64,000 nt of DNA, taken from contig CAXKVR010000043.1 of NCBI GenBank assembly GCA_964058845.1, positions 1-64,000 on the forward strand, written 5' to 3'. The notes beneath the pieces were generated by a model. The model did not search any database. It saw only the letters and a list, made by a program, of their open reading frames with translations, and was not told the origin of the DNA. The stretch comes from Carex sylvatica (lineage: Eukaryota; Streptophyta; Magnoliopsida; Poales; Cyperaceae). Below, piece by piece: positions 37,709 through 50,245 of this stretch (position 1 is its first letter; each line of letters opens with the position of its first letter). The translations under genes and the position numbers were made by a program.

Positions 37709-38195
37709 CAGTGTTTTAAAAATCAGTCTATTCAGCTGAATATTTGTATTCGGTTGAAATTCGAATAGAAAATTAGTATTCGGTCTAATATACGGTTTCA
37801 AATATTCAGCTGAATATTCGATCGCATATATTTTTTTGCATATTATCTAGTTAGATAATTTGGCCTAATTATTTTCTATTCGCTCTGCATAAGTTATTAT
37901 AATTCAATATTTCAATTTGCTCCGCATAAGTTTATATACTGAATTGAAATCAATATATAAATATTTCAGATTTCATTTAGTATGAGATGAGGATAGATAT
38001 TTTAATATTTTATCACCAGTTTAATTTGTACAGTCAATCATAAATATTTTCTTTGTATACAAATTAATATGAATTTTTATTTTAAAATCTGCATATATAA
38101 ATCTGAATAAAAATCTGTATATGCGGCCGCATATCGTATATGTAGTATGCGGTAACTTTTCGAATACCACATGAGAACTGATTTTTAAAACACTG
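37709..38195. mobile_element. 487-bp hAT-like element, CAGTGTTTTAAAAATCAG ends
   Basis: Terminal inverted repeats CAGTGTTTTAAAAATCAG (37709) and CTGATTTTTAAAACACTG (to 38195) are exact complements. Subterminal TATTCG/CGAATA and ATATGCGG repeats as in plant hAT MITEs. No clear 8-bp target duplication, perhaps lost in the neighbouring TCTG repeat. Confidence 0.75.
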
Positions 38196-38526
38196 GTATC
38201 AAAATCTAGCTATGTAATTCTGACTAAACAACTCAGTGTAATTACGCTTAAATAAATCGGTACCTAATTATGTGATGTTTATTAAACTGAATGTATATAA
38301 CTGATCAACTTGCTTTTCTTTGAATATATGTATCATATATTGCTACCGAAATTGCGGACTTATAGCTAGTAATAGCATAATCTTCTACAGAGAAGTTCAG
38401 AATGTATCAAGTTCAGAATGTATCAAATTTCAGCAGAAATTGAATTGGAAGTTTTAATTTGAAGAGTCCATTTCCGAATAAATAAGTATAATATTAATTG
38501 TTGACCAAAATTGGGTCATTTTTTAA

Positions 38527-39452
38527 AAGAATTCAAGTTGAAGACTTGAACTGTAGAACTCTATAATAATTAAGTAATAAATAATTAAAATGTCTATAAT
38601 CTTGGTAATTAGAAATGAACATTATTTTCTAGTACAAAAATCCAAGCGTACATAAATCCAAGCATGTTCTACAGAGATATCACATGATTCGAGAGATCAT
38701 CAACCGAGGTGATGTCAAGGTTTGTAGGGTAGATTCGGTCAGCAACATAGCTGACCCACTGACAAAGTCCTTGTCTCAGGCCAAGCATACGGTGCACACT
38801 GCATCTATGGGGATTAGATTTGTTAGTGACTGGCTTTGAGATTTAGTACATGAAGATGTATTAGGGACTACACTGGTCTAGGGCTTTTATGCATGGAGAT
38901 GTATATGGGATTGACTTTAGTTCAAATGGGAGATTGTTAGTGTTATAATCTAGAAGCTAATTATTTATAATTGCATTCTATGTTTTATTCATGAAATTAA
39001 AGAATCATTTGTTCCTTGAGAGTTTATTTATATTATAAATTGTTCAAGTTGAGGACCTGAACTGTGGAACTCTATAATAATTAAGTAACAAATACTCAAA
39101 ATGTCTCTAATCTTGGTAATTAGAAAGGAACATTATTTACTAGTACAAGATTAGTATGTGGGTTAAATGATGATCAGGAGATTGGACATGACCTAAAAAT
39201 AAAACATAATATGGATTGTGTTAGTGTCATTAATGTTTCATTTGTATCTTGAATTCTTTGGTATGAGATGACTATTTTTTCTACATGAGATTTATGTATC
39301 TGTAAGTGTTGTCCAACGCTGACCGTAACTGACAGCTATGCAGATAATATCTCAATATAAGTTTTTTGTGCGGAGGAAAATATATTTATCAAGAATACCA
39401 GTGTACCTAATATTTTATATATGAGTGATGATATCTGTGGACACTTCTAACA
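38527..39452 (+). mobile_element. Internally deleted Ty1/copia retrotransposon remnant
   Basis: A piece of LTR (38527-38637, matching 39048-39156) joins directly to the last about 66 codons of pol (38639-38839). A polypurine-type tract (AAATGGGAGAT, to 38934) and a complete 518-bp 3' LTR (38935-39452, TGTTAGTG...TTCTAACA) follow. Nearly all of gag-pol is missing. Confidence 0.85.
38639..38839 (+). pseudogene. C-terminal copia RNase H/pol fragment
   Basis: The frame reads NPSVHKSKHVLQRYHMIREI then INRGDVKVCRVDSVSNIADP and LTKSLSQAKHTVHTASMGIR before a stop, the typical C-terminus of copia polyproteins (KSKH...RGDV...NIADPLTK...MGIR). Upstream domains are deleted. Confidence 0.9.
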
Positions 39453-41345
39453 CAAAAATATATAGCAAAAATCACTACTTTTTAGTACCGAAAATGGTAG
39501 AAAAGCATATGCAAAGTACCCATTTTCTCGAATTATTCACCGCAAACGTGTTTTTAGGCTATTTTGGTAGGTTTTGGAGAAAGTTGCAAAATTAGGCCGA
39601 AAACGGAGCAAAAATATCATATTTAAGCCAATTCTGATGAAGGCGTCAAAATAGGGCAACACATAGAGTATGCAAACACCTCATACGAAGTGCACAACAT
39701 GCAACATGGCAAAATTCACTGAAATTCGACTAAGTACAGTACCCTACGGCATCGGCAATGTCGCATGCGGCATAAAAGCCTATGCCGCAGGGGCACACGA
39801 ATTGAATCTATGGACTGTCTAGTTTGGATTAAATCTCAGCCGTTGGATAACAACATTCTAGAAGGATGCATTTTCAGATGTGGCAGGCCTTGTCTCACCT
39901 TAAAGTCTAAGTTTAGCACTTCAAATGTAGCATTTTATACTATATTTGGCACCCATGATCTCCCATGATCTCCATATTCTCCATGACCCCTCACCCCTAG
40001 GCTAGGCTATATAAACCCCTCTTGTAATAGGAATTAGTATGCATGTTTTAGTTGTGTAAGTCCATAGTTTAGAGCAGAATATTGCGTGAAATATTTGGAG
40101 TCGTGGAAAAGAAGAGGCGCTCAAAGTCCAATGTGGAAGAAGAAAGAGTTTTCTAAGGAAGAGGTGTATAGGTTCTAGGTTATGTCTTTCTTTTATTACT
40201 TCTTTTATTTTGTCATGGCTTTGAGTAGCTAAGCTCCTCCTCTCTAGGGATGGATGTAATGAATTCTAATTGTTTTTTACTATAATATTTATTTTTCTTT
40301 TATGTCCATTTGAGATTTCATTATACTTAGAATGTTATTGAAATATGTCCTTGCATACATAGTTTTGTCTACAGATGGTACAGTGTCTTCCACATACCAA
40401 TAGGTGTTATAAGTCATTGTACCTCGGTGTGAGAGGGGCTACATGTAAGTACTATAAACACTTTGCCTAACGAGGCATGGCCGCGGTTCAAACGCTAGGG
40501 TTTGAACCCAGTGGGCTCCCTTGGCAAGATATAGATTAGATGACATATCAAAGTATAATTAGGAATTTATTTGTTGTTTGTAATTCATATGTTATGAGGT
40601 TGCATAGTCGTTGCGTCCTTGTGTGACAAACATGTAAGTACTAGCACTTGTTGCATAGTCGTTGCGTTCGGACAAACATGTAAGTACTAGCACCTAAAGC
40701 AACATGGCATTGGATTATTACTTGCAATGAATAGGTTTTAGGGTTATTACTTAGCGAATAATAGAAAAATATAATTAATTAGATTAGCATGAGTGGTTTA
40801 ATTACATTATATCCTGTGATAATCTGAATTGTCCCTCAAAAGCCGACCTTAGAGTCAGAGAACTTTTCAAATACGCATAGAACCGAACCCAAGTAATCTG
40901 TGGGGAATAATAGTACCGGTATGCAGCTCTGCTTTGTGGAGTGGTCTATATCGTATACGGTAGTGACAGAAGGCCGTAGACGAGGCCGTATGCGGTATTG
41001 ACAGTGTCGTATACGGGTAGACATGAGTGCCATAAATATTGTATTGAGTTAATTAGAAGAAATTCATCGAAAACCCTAGATGCTCCTTAAATTTAGTTTT
41101 AGCAATTAGCATTTCCACCTATAACCCTTGCCAGAGTAAACTGTAAAATCAACCTGTACTTTTATTATTATTAATAATTAATTAGTATACACGCAACCTA
41201 AATAAACCTGAAGAACCTAGACTAGTGTTATTGTTGTTAAACTACTAAGATCTATCACTGTGGATCGACACCCGACACTACTACACGGTAAGATTATGCG
41301 CTTGCAATCCGACATAGTAGCATTAGGGTAACTAAGTATATATTT
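39453..41345 (+). mobile_element. LTR-like sequence with TATA box and terminal signature
   Basis: Contains TATA-like CTATATAAAC (40008-40017), a leader-like region, and the signature GTGGATCGACACCCGACACT...TTATGCGCTTGCAATC (41268-41310), shared with 35861-35911. Probably a solo or truncated gypsy-type LTR; exact ends and target duplication not found. Two near-identical pieces (CATAGTCGTTGCGT ... AAACATGTAAGTACTAGCAC) repeat at 40603-40650 and 40655-40695. Confidence 0.5.
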
Positions 41346-43400
41346 TATATATATTAAAAGTTAGTAGTCTCATTTAGAGTCATCAGGCCCCTTGATAGAG
41401 TAATAAAGTATGCATGCAATTATGATTAAGTAGTTGATCATCATTTACTAATTACTTGAAATCAAGAAAAGAATAAATAAACAAGGATGACACTCTCCTA
41501 CCTTGAATTTATTCATGATATCATGTGACACGTGAATTGACACAAGCAATTAAATATTTCTTTAGGATCATAATATTGATTGGTTTATATCATTTTTATC
41601 GGTTGAGAAATTATAATGCATATTGCTAGATGCCTCTTATAATTTATAGAATTAAAATTAAGTTTTAATTTTATTGTCAACACGATATAGATCCTACGAG
41701 GTCACACCTAAGAGAGAAAATGAAACAAATAAAAGTGTCATGAAGATGACCACTTTGATTTTAAAATATATTTATTACTTGTTGGACATGATATATGAAT
41801 TTATTTTCCACCAAGAATTGAGCAAAGACAATTAATTGTAATAATTGTTGGGTGGGCCAAAAATTGACATAAATGGCAAAAACAAAATTGTAAAGTGAGA
41901 AAGGGCCTAAGCCCATTTGAATTTATATTTTTAACATTAAATGAAAGAGTCCATTTGATGTAGGTTTGGGAATAAAGTTGGAAGAGAAAAGCATCTAATG
42001 GAGATGTTCATTGGATGACAAAAGTAACTTTATGATGTTGCTTTACGCTCATGCTTCATCCTAGCTATTTATTGTGATTAAGATGATTAAAGCAAACCCT
42101 AGGCAAGCATTATAAATACTACACTTTTCTCTTTCTAAATCTTAATTTTTTCATTCACATTTTTCACTCTCTCTTTTGCTCTCTTGACGGCTACAAAAGA
42201 ACAAGAGGAGATTTGAGAGATGCAACTATTTTCATCCACCATTTTTGCTCATGTGTTGAGTACAATACTTCTACACTAAATTAACAGTTAATTGAAGGAT
42301 AAAAACTAAGATTAAGGTTGATCCTTGATTTAGTATCTCTAGCAAGAGAAAAACAAGAGTTTCATTTAATCTCGGGTGGATACTTGTATAGGCTTTCTTA
42401 TTTAGAGGCAACAACCCTACATCTCAAGTCCATACTTCTTGGTTTTGAGACCAAAATTTGAGGTATAAAGTTTAAACAAGTTAAATTGCTAAATAAGGTT
42501 CATAATTAGTCAAATAAGTATATCTATGTAGGTTTCTTTCGAGTTAAATTTTTAAATTTTACTCTTGCATATAACTAATAGTTCCTTCAAATACTACACG
42601 AGTTAGACAAGAACTGACCAGGAAGCCACTATCCCTTAGAGTTTGTAATTCTTTTTGATGTGATAAACTGATTTTTTGATTGAAAGTCCGTAGGCGATAT
42701 TTCTATTTACCAAGACAAACTAATTACATAGTTTTGTACCAATACATGTAACATATGTACCAGTACATAAAATATTATAATTAAACCCCTTTACAAAAAT
42801 AGACAAGAAAAATCAGAAAATAAAAGTAGAATCCGGAGTTTCTGCTCTCAGATCGATAGATATATATTGAGCCTACATAATTTCTGTGCTCGTTCTTAGA
42901 TTGGTAGATTGTGAGGCTGCATACTTTCTTGTCATTGGCACAAATTAGTGCTTGATTAAAGCAAGGTAGGGGTATTCAGAGGAGCGTTTGTGTTCAGAAT
43001 AGGTTTGTGCCTGAATTATTAAAAGAAAAACACCAAAGAAGGAGATAGAAAGGAAGAAGAAGCAGAAAGGGAGGAGGAGGAAAGGAGTCAACACATCATC
43101 ATCATTATTAACCATAAATGTACCTTATTTATATATAGATATAGTAGATATTGCGGTAGACGTGGAGTGAATTTATAGCCCATTCGAATCCAGAGTCGAG
43201 ACAAAGCGAAGAACGGTTTGATAGAGCGACGAGCAGTGACTAGATCTGTTAGACGGAAGTATCTGCCTAGCAAGAGTGCGATGAGATGGACCGGACAGCA
43301 AAGGAGGGCAGGGCGGAGGAGCTGAAGGAGACGATCGACACTCAAACTCTTGAATCGCGATTCAAGGTCGAGCGGCGGGATCGGTTGTTTATTAGAATCT
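41345..43400. other. Intergenic, possible LTR leader, no gene
   Basis: A TATA-like ATTATAAATACTACAC at about 42109 and a CT-rich leader at 42120-42190 resemble an LTR promoter or a lost gene's promoter. No downstream ORF is supported. The 105-codon frame at 43088-43405 on the minus strand has no recognisable motif and abuts a CACTA end. Confidence 0.4.
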
Positions 43401-43408
43401 ATCATGAT

Positions 43409-44670
43409 ACTGATGGGTACTCTTTTTTATAACAATCGATTCAAATATATGATAATTAGGATCGGTTGTTTATTAGAATCTATCATGATACTATTAGGAT
43501 TAGTTTTTAGAGAGAACCGATCCTATTAATTCATAAATTAGGATCGGTTGATCAAAAAACTCGATCTAATTAGTTTTTAGGATCGATTTTATTAATAAAA
43601 CCGATTCAGATAGGTATTAGTATCGGTTGGTTCGTATAGCCGATCCAGATAGGTCGATTCTTATTTCAGTTTTTCCAGTAGTGTTTGGAGAATAAAAAAT
43701 AGTTGAGAAAATATTATTACTGAAGACTTCATATATTTATAACGACGATGTTGGAAAATATTACTCTATACTTAATACCTATGTCACGATTTTGAAAAAA
43801 AAATAAAAAAATTGTTCCTTAGGCATTTTTCTATTTTCATTTGTATATTGAAGAAGCCATTCTTACAACCTCTATATATATTTTCTATTTTCGAAGTGTT
43901 AGGTATGATTTTGGTTTGTGTATATCTTCATTAGTCAATTTTTTTTTATGCATTTGTATATCAGTCTTTAGGAGCAGCGGAGCATAGGCGGAGCGAGAGG
44001 CAAAGAGTGGCGCCTCCGACTCTCAAAACAACAGAAACCTAATTCTAGCTTTTTTTTCTTTTTCGCTTTCGATTCTGTCACGTCCCTTCTCCAAAATACT
44101 TAATCATTTTTTTTAATGTGATATACTGATGGGTACTCTTTTTTATAACAACCGATCCAAATATATGATAATTAGGATCAGTTGTTTATTAGAATCTATC
44201 ATGATACTATTAGGATTGGTTTTTAGAGAGAACCGATCCTATTAGTTCATAAATTAAGATCGGTTGATCAAAAAACTCGATCTGATTAGTTTTTAGGATC
44301 GATTTTATTAATAAAACCGATCCAGATAGGTATTAGTATCGGTTGGTTCGTATAGCCGATCCTGATTCCAATTTTTCCAGTAGTGTTTGGAGAATAAAAA
44401 ATAGTTGGGAAAATATTATTACTGAAGACTTCATATATTTATAACGATGTTGGAAAATATTACTGTATACTTAGTACCTATATATGCCACGATTATTTTG
44501 AAGAAAAAAAACTAAAAATAAAATGTCCTTTAGGCATTTTTTCTATTTTAATTTGCATATTGAAGAAGCCATTCTTACAAGCCCTAGGTATGATTTTTCT
44601 GTGTGTATATCTTCATTAGTCAATTTTTTTTATGCCTTTGTATATCAGTCTTTAGTTTGATCTATTTTCA
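43409..44670. repeat. Tandem duplication (period about 718 bp) carrying CACTA ends
   Basis: TGATGGGTACTCTTTTTTAT occurs at 43411 and 44128, and the following sequence is collinear. Each unit holds GATCGGTT subterminal repeats ending in a CACTACTGGAAAAA terminus (43683 and 44385 on the minus strand), then the same TTTGGAGAATAAAAAATAGT flank. Confidence 0.8.
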
Positions 44671-46440
44671 TGATTTGACTCTTGACTGCTATCTCATACT
44701 GATGTGATACTTTGACCTGCAGTGAACTTTGACTGCTATCTCATACTGATGTGATACTTTGATGTTTGCAAAATTTCAATTTTGCAAATATGAAAATAAA
44801 TTTGATGTCAAATGAAGTTACCATTTTTATGTTGAGTACTCTCAGAGGTGGTAAAATTTGATTCAAATTGAAGAGCTTGCCTAAAATTTAAATCGTCAGA
44901 TTTAACTTGAACAGGATCAAACCCACCAAAGATGGCATCGGAAACTGGTTTGACTGAAAAAAAAAAAAAAAAAAAAAACTGTTAATTTCAAAAAAAAAAA
45001 ATTAACAGAAAATACCTCAAGCAACTGGATGTTTTTTTTTTCTGCTAGGCTTCGCTAATATGTGACTTATAATGTAAGGACGGCAAATTACATGAAACTA
45101 GAATCTAACAAAGTGTAATTTCAATTTATAAGGAGGGCTGAAATGTATTGATGCATACAAAATTAATTACAAATTTTCAATATATATGGAGTTAGAGCAT
45201 TGGTTAGAAATTTGTCTTCATGACTTGTGTTCAACAGTTCAAGACTTTAAAATGAAGCCAAATTTGATGTTATCTTGGTTGAAGCCTTTAATGTTAAAGG
45301 TTTGTAACATTTGCTGTTAATTAAAATGATTTTATTTAATTTTTGTATTTTTTTTATTAAGGAGTTGATAAGTTATATGTCATGTCCTTAATAAATATCA
45401 ATAGTAATTATGATTATATCTAACGAAATAACCAAATTGGCACACATATATAGCAAAACTAGTGATTAATGGTATAATTAAATCAAACACTTTCAGTGAT
45501 CTGATAAGAAAATTTTAACCCTCATGAGATACTCTTAAGTACATTTTTTTTTCCATCCTTCTGAATATTGTTGGGTGATCTATGAATGAAATTGTGTCTC
45601 AATTTTTTTTTCTGAATTAAAAATTTCAGATTTGAAGTTCCAACCTTTGAATGGACTGAAGCACATCCCTAGACAAGAATACAAAGAAAGTACTAAGGAA
45701 ATTTCACTAGTGGAATGAGATGCGTGCATTAGGAATAATTAATTGTCGTCATTATTGAAATAGCTCATGTCTAATATATATAATTGTCTAATTGTCTATA
45801 TTTATGGTTGACTCTTGACTGCTATCTCATACTGATGCTACCAATTCGTTTTTCAATTTTCAAAATTTAAAACGTCAATCCGAACCGTTCAAGTTGATCT
45901 CTATATTAAAATGTGCTTGAAGACCAAATTTTATATTTTTTCTGAATTTTTTTTACTATTTATTAAGCCACTTTGAAAATCGCTGATCCAACGGTGGTTT
46001 AACAAAACAGTAAAATTAGAGGCCACCGTTGAATCAGTGATTTTCAAAGTGGCTTAATAAATAATAAAAAATTTAGAAAAATGTAAAATTTGGTCTTGAA
46101 GCACATTTTAATATAGAGATCCATTTGAACGGTTCGAATCGACGTTTTGAACTTTAAAAACTGAAAAACGAATTGGTAGCACCAAAGCTCAGAAACTACC
46201 ACTTTCAATACTGTTTTTCCATCCTTTTGAATATTGTTGAGTGATCTATGAATAAAATTGTGTCTCAATTTTTTTATCTGAATTAAAAATTTCAGATTTG
46301 AAGTTACAACCTTTGAATGGACTGAAGCACATCCCTAAACAAGAATACAAAGAAATTAAAGTAAATAAGGAAATTTCACTAGTGCAATGAGATGCGTGCA
46401 TTAGGAATAATTAATTGTCGTCATTACATGTTTAATTGTC
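44670..46440. repeat. Duplicated modules and a foldback MITE
   Basis: 44690-45180 matches 2380-2800. 45592-45790 and 46256-46430 are two copies of the 2178 module. They flank a foldback MITE (45830-46215) that is a near twin of 1718-2135, with ATTGGTAGCACCAAAGCTCA at its end. A21 tract at 44960-44980. No gene. Confidence 0.75.
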
Positions 46441-48325
46441 TATAGCTGAGCTTGATTAGCAATTTCTTTGACAAAGGAGCTTACCTTATTTATTTGTTGA
46501 GAATTGACTATATATTGAGATATTTGGCAGCATGTGTGAAATTTTAACACAAGGAAAATATTTCTTCGTATATATATGTATGAATTGCATTTTCTAAATG
46601 ATATTGTTTGCTAAAGTTCCACAATATTAATTTTAGCACGATTGCAGTTTGTCAATTATCTAAATTTAAAAGGGATCAAACGACCACATTTTATGCTTTA
46701 TCATCACCTATTATTAAATTTCGTGTTAATAATTCACAAACCAAATTCAAGTGACAAATTGGAACCTTTCTAATTATCTTTTCATATTTCGTGAAAAAAT
46801 GTACATTATGCAAAAATCCATAAAAAAAATAATTTCAGTTTAAACAAATATACGAGGTAAAAAAAAAATATTTCAATAGAATTATAAATATGAGGCAAAA
46901 CAAAAATCAATGATATGAATTTTTTTTTTCTTTAATTTGCAAAGCACCTTAACATAATTAATTATGTTAAAAATAATTAGCCATATTTCCAATGGATGTT
47001 TTGGATTAATATTAATTAGTTATTTTTTCTTTAATTTGATCACGGCGTGTTAGTCACGGCACGGCACGTTTTTTCCACACTAGATCCAAGCCCTTTCATC
47101 TGCGCAGAGCAGTTGAAGTTCCATACAGCGCACTATAGTTATTTGCAAAGTGTATTGGTTAGTTCTATACTTCTATGTGCTGCACAAAGTTGAAACTACT
47201 CTGTTAATTGTTCTGAAATTTCACTTTCCCCCATCGCAGCCCCTCCCCAAAATACCAAAATCATGCCGCCAAATATTTCCCCCAAAATTCGCCCTCTACT
47301 TAATTTCCAGAAAATTTGGCCTTCTCCTGCCCCCATCTTTGAAGAATATGTTTGAACTTAATCACTTTAGCACCTGTTTCCATCTAGGCTCTACAATGCT
47401 GCTCTACAAAAAAAAATCGAAGATAGTAGACGACGGCCACTCACGGTTTGCTAATGAACTCACTGTTTCAATCTAGGCTCCGATTGTGGTTCACTCAAGG
47501 TTCTATTTTGGTTCACCTAGGGTTAATTTTTTCTTCACTTTACAAATAATTCTTGTTCACTTAGGGTTTAATCATTTTTTCACTAAAGGTTTAAATTGGG
47601 GGTAAACAGATTATCTACAATAAAATCAGTCACTTTAGTAACTCTATTACACATTTTATTGTTGATAAATAAGAAAAAAAGACAGATTTAATTACAAATT
47701 TTATTGTTGATGTCATTTTTTCAATAACATTAGTAACTATAGTAACTTAATCACTTTAGCACCTGTTTAGCATATGTTTGAAGAATCACTTTAGTAATGG
47801 TGGAAAAAATTATAAATTTGCTTCAAAGCCCAGTTTTTTTAATTAAATTAATTTAGGACCTCACATTATCTTTAATGTGATGGTTTGATTGTTCTTCTTG
47901 TTCTGTACAGCTATTTGACCTCACACTCATCTCATGCAATTAAATGATGTCTCAATAATGCCTAACTATCTCCTAATTGACCTCAATTGGAAACTGAATG
48001 GAGGATAAGCTGGTGATCAAGTTTATGAAACTGAACCGAGTGTTTAATAACTTGGTTCATTGGGTGCGTATTGCACAAATTGAGGATCAATAAAGGAAAC
48101 TTTCAGCTGTAATTAAAACAAGCATGGCAATGAAGGGGAAATGGGGCTTATTAGTGTTAATTTCATTTGAGAAGCAAATTCTATATGCGCCTAGTATGAT
48201 TCTGGTATGTACAAACAAAACAAAATAGTCATGTTACTTAATAATCTTATGAATCTTTTTCTTCCATATCTGCACTTGTATGTCATCATGTTTTATTTTG
48301 TTAATTTTTTTTTTTAAATATCTAT
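46440..48325. other. Intergenic, no supported gene
   Basis: 47150-47476 is an open frame with no recognisable domain. 47040-47420 is less AT-rich than its surroundings and could be a 5' flank or additional captured sequence of the mosaic starting at 48330. Nothing else seen. Confidence 0.4.
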
Positions 48326-48329
48326 CCAG

Positions 48330-48576
48330 CTTTATACAGGTTTAAGCAACAAAATCTGCCATCTTGGAAACCGGCTCTAACACCTGGATCAGTAAGATAT
48401 TTTAATTTGTAGTGTATCCATATATATAATATATATTATAATGCTTGTGGCATGATTTGTTATGGTGTTTATAATTATATGATGCTTGTATTTAACTGTA
48501 GGTCATAATGATCTTCTTGGTTATTGGGTTCTTCTTTGTACCAATGGGTCTTATATTTCTTCATGCCTCAGAAAGC
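48330..48576 (+). pseudogene. ALIS/CDC50-like (LEM3 family) two-exon fragment
   Basis: Exon pieces 48330-48391 and 48502-48576 with GT-AG intron encode YRFKQQNLPSWKPALTPGS and VIMIFLVIGFFFVPMGLIFL followed by HASES. This matches the N-terminal FTQQNLPACKPxLTPGW plus first membrane segment of ALA-interacting subunits, the beta subunits of P4-ATPase lipid flippases. The TPGW tryptophan is replaced by Ser. No start codon in frame at the left and none of the large lumenal domain, second membrane helix or later exons follow. A gene fragment, not a gene. Confidence 0.75.
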
Positions 48577-48829
48577 GTACTTTTCACAATTATATTTGTC
48601 AAAATTTGTTATTAGAAGAAAATTAAAAATCTTAATGTAGTAGGTAGTTAATATTGATTGACATTTGTATGAGAAAGTTGTACGGTTGTTATGCCAGCAA
48701 GTCAGGATCAGTGCCAACAGATACTACCTATACTGGTACCATACCGGTTTATACAAAACTAACCTTTTATTACTATCGTCCCTTTTTGGCATCAATTTTT
48801 TTTTTCTAACAAGTATCAAGTTCTGTCCA

Positions 48830-49245
48830 TCACTATCTAAAATTGAACAATCTGCTTCAGTAGATGATGTGGAGAAGGGTTATGAGAAAGCTGCACTTAG
48901 GCATCATCCTGATAAGGTACTAAGAATTAACAAAAACACATGCCTTTCAATTTTTCTGTTCTTTTCTTGGTGAACATCTTTTATTCCTAAGCAAATTACC
49001 TTTATTAATGCATTGCAAAATTATATGCAGTAATGTTAATTCTAAATAGAAATCTTTGTATCTAATTATCCATAATACATATTTCATAAAAATTTTCATT
49101 TCAGTCTATTCAGGCTTTACCAAAGAATGAAAAGACAGACGGCGATGCGATGTGGATAGAGGCAGCTGGAAGGGTTCAAAAGGATGCCGATCATTTGCTC
49201 AAAATTATTGGCGACGCTTATGCCGTGCTTTCTGACACCTCCAAG
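48830..49245 (+). pseudogene. TPR-DnaJ-like (J-domain) two-exon fragment
   Basis: First piece (to 48916) encodes SASVDDVEKGYEKAALRHHP then DK, including the HPD tripeptide of J domains. Second exon 49105-49245 encodes a 47-residue stretch with KDADHLLKIIGDAYAVLSDT. The split-J-domain layout with an insert between HPDK and the KDAD...AYAVLSD helix resembles the C-terminus of plant TPR-DnaJ co-chaperones. The TPR part and the end are absent. Same strand as the ALIS fragment only about 250 bp away. Confidence 0.75.
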
Positions 49246-49765
49246 GTTTTACTATATGACCTATGATGCTATATATTTTATTCTTTTCTTCAATACTTAA
49301 GAGTCTGAGGAAATCATCCTTAAGTCTTGCTTTTGATTGTTTAGTTATTTTAACTGAACCAAAGAGTACACATATATTTAAGAACCTAAGAGTACACATA
49401 TATTTAAGGTTTATTTAACCACTTATTTTGTATTTGTGCCCTTTTTTATTACGAAACATGTGTTGTTATTCATGGACAGTCAACTGGTTTGTACTGGTAC
49501 AACCATGACACTTGTATAGGTTCTCATTCACATGGCCTCATTTGATAGATATACCACTCATTACAAGAATAAAGCACAAAAGAGAAAAGTTAATTATTAG
49601 CAACAAAAATAGTGGGATGCTAGTCGGTTTATACTAGTATAATACAAGGTTAATGCAAATTTATTTCATTTTAATGTTTTTTATCATCCTTAATCCAAAT
49701 TTTAATCAATTGTTCCTATTTGCACTTCATCTCCTTCCTTTGCGGTGCTTCATCCAATAGATTAG

Positions 49766-49879
49766 ATGGTTCTAGGTAGATTCTTAGTTGGAATTGGAAC
49801 TGGAATGGGTGTTCAGTCGCTGGTTGGTGGCACCAGATACAAGCTTGACCTGAAGCAGCTAGAATCAAGCCCTTACCAG
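49766..49879 (+). pseudogene. Possible sugar-transporter-like exon fragment
   Basis: An open segment ending at a GT donor (49880) encodes MVLGRFLVGIGTGMGVQSLV and GGTRYKLDLKQLESSPYQ. The first half resembles the GRFLVGxGxGxG helix of major-facilitator sugar transporters; the second half is not recognised. Could instead be one exon of another family. Listed because it continues the same-strand series of gene fragments. Confidence 0.35.
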
Positions 49880-50130
49880 GTTTATATTTAACTTTGATAT
49901 ATATTTTAGAAGGGTTTTCTCATGCATGTGTGACTGGTAAAGCATGGTGTCATACTACCATTCCTTTGAATGAGGAATTCAGAATGAACTACTATTCTTA
50001 GGTGGAAAAGAATGAGAGATAAATTAAAGATTTGAGGGGTAAATAAGAACGGTCCAGATCCAATAACTGTAAAACCTTCACTTTACGGTACGGAAGAGGA
50101 TCTGAATTCCATTTCAGTCTCCCCCAAAAG

Positions 50131-50245
50131 CTCTAATTTAGCCCACCTCCTCTCTCCCACTCTTATTAGGTCACCTCTAATTTAGCCTGCCTCCTCTCCC
50201 ACTCTTATTAGGTCACCTCTAATTTAGCCTGCCTCTTCCCTCCAT
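50131..50245. repeat. About 42-bp tandem repeat (CTCTAATTTAGCCTGCCTCC)
   Basis: Two and a half units starting CTCTAATTTAGCC at 50131, 50175 and 50217. Noncoding. Confidence 0.75.

Noticed and set aside
43088..43405. 105-codon minus-strand ORF as a gene
   Set aside because: No domain, signal or paralogue recognised, and it joins directly to a CACTA subterminal repeat; possibly chance or TE interior.
47150..47476. 108-codon ORF as a host gene
   Set aside because: No recognisable domain or splice context; kept only as possible extra captured sequence next to the gene-fragment mosaic.
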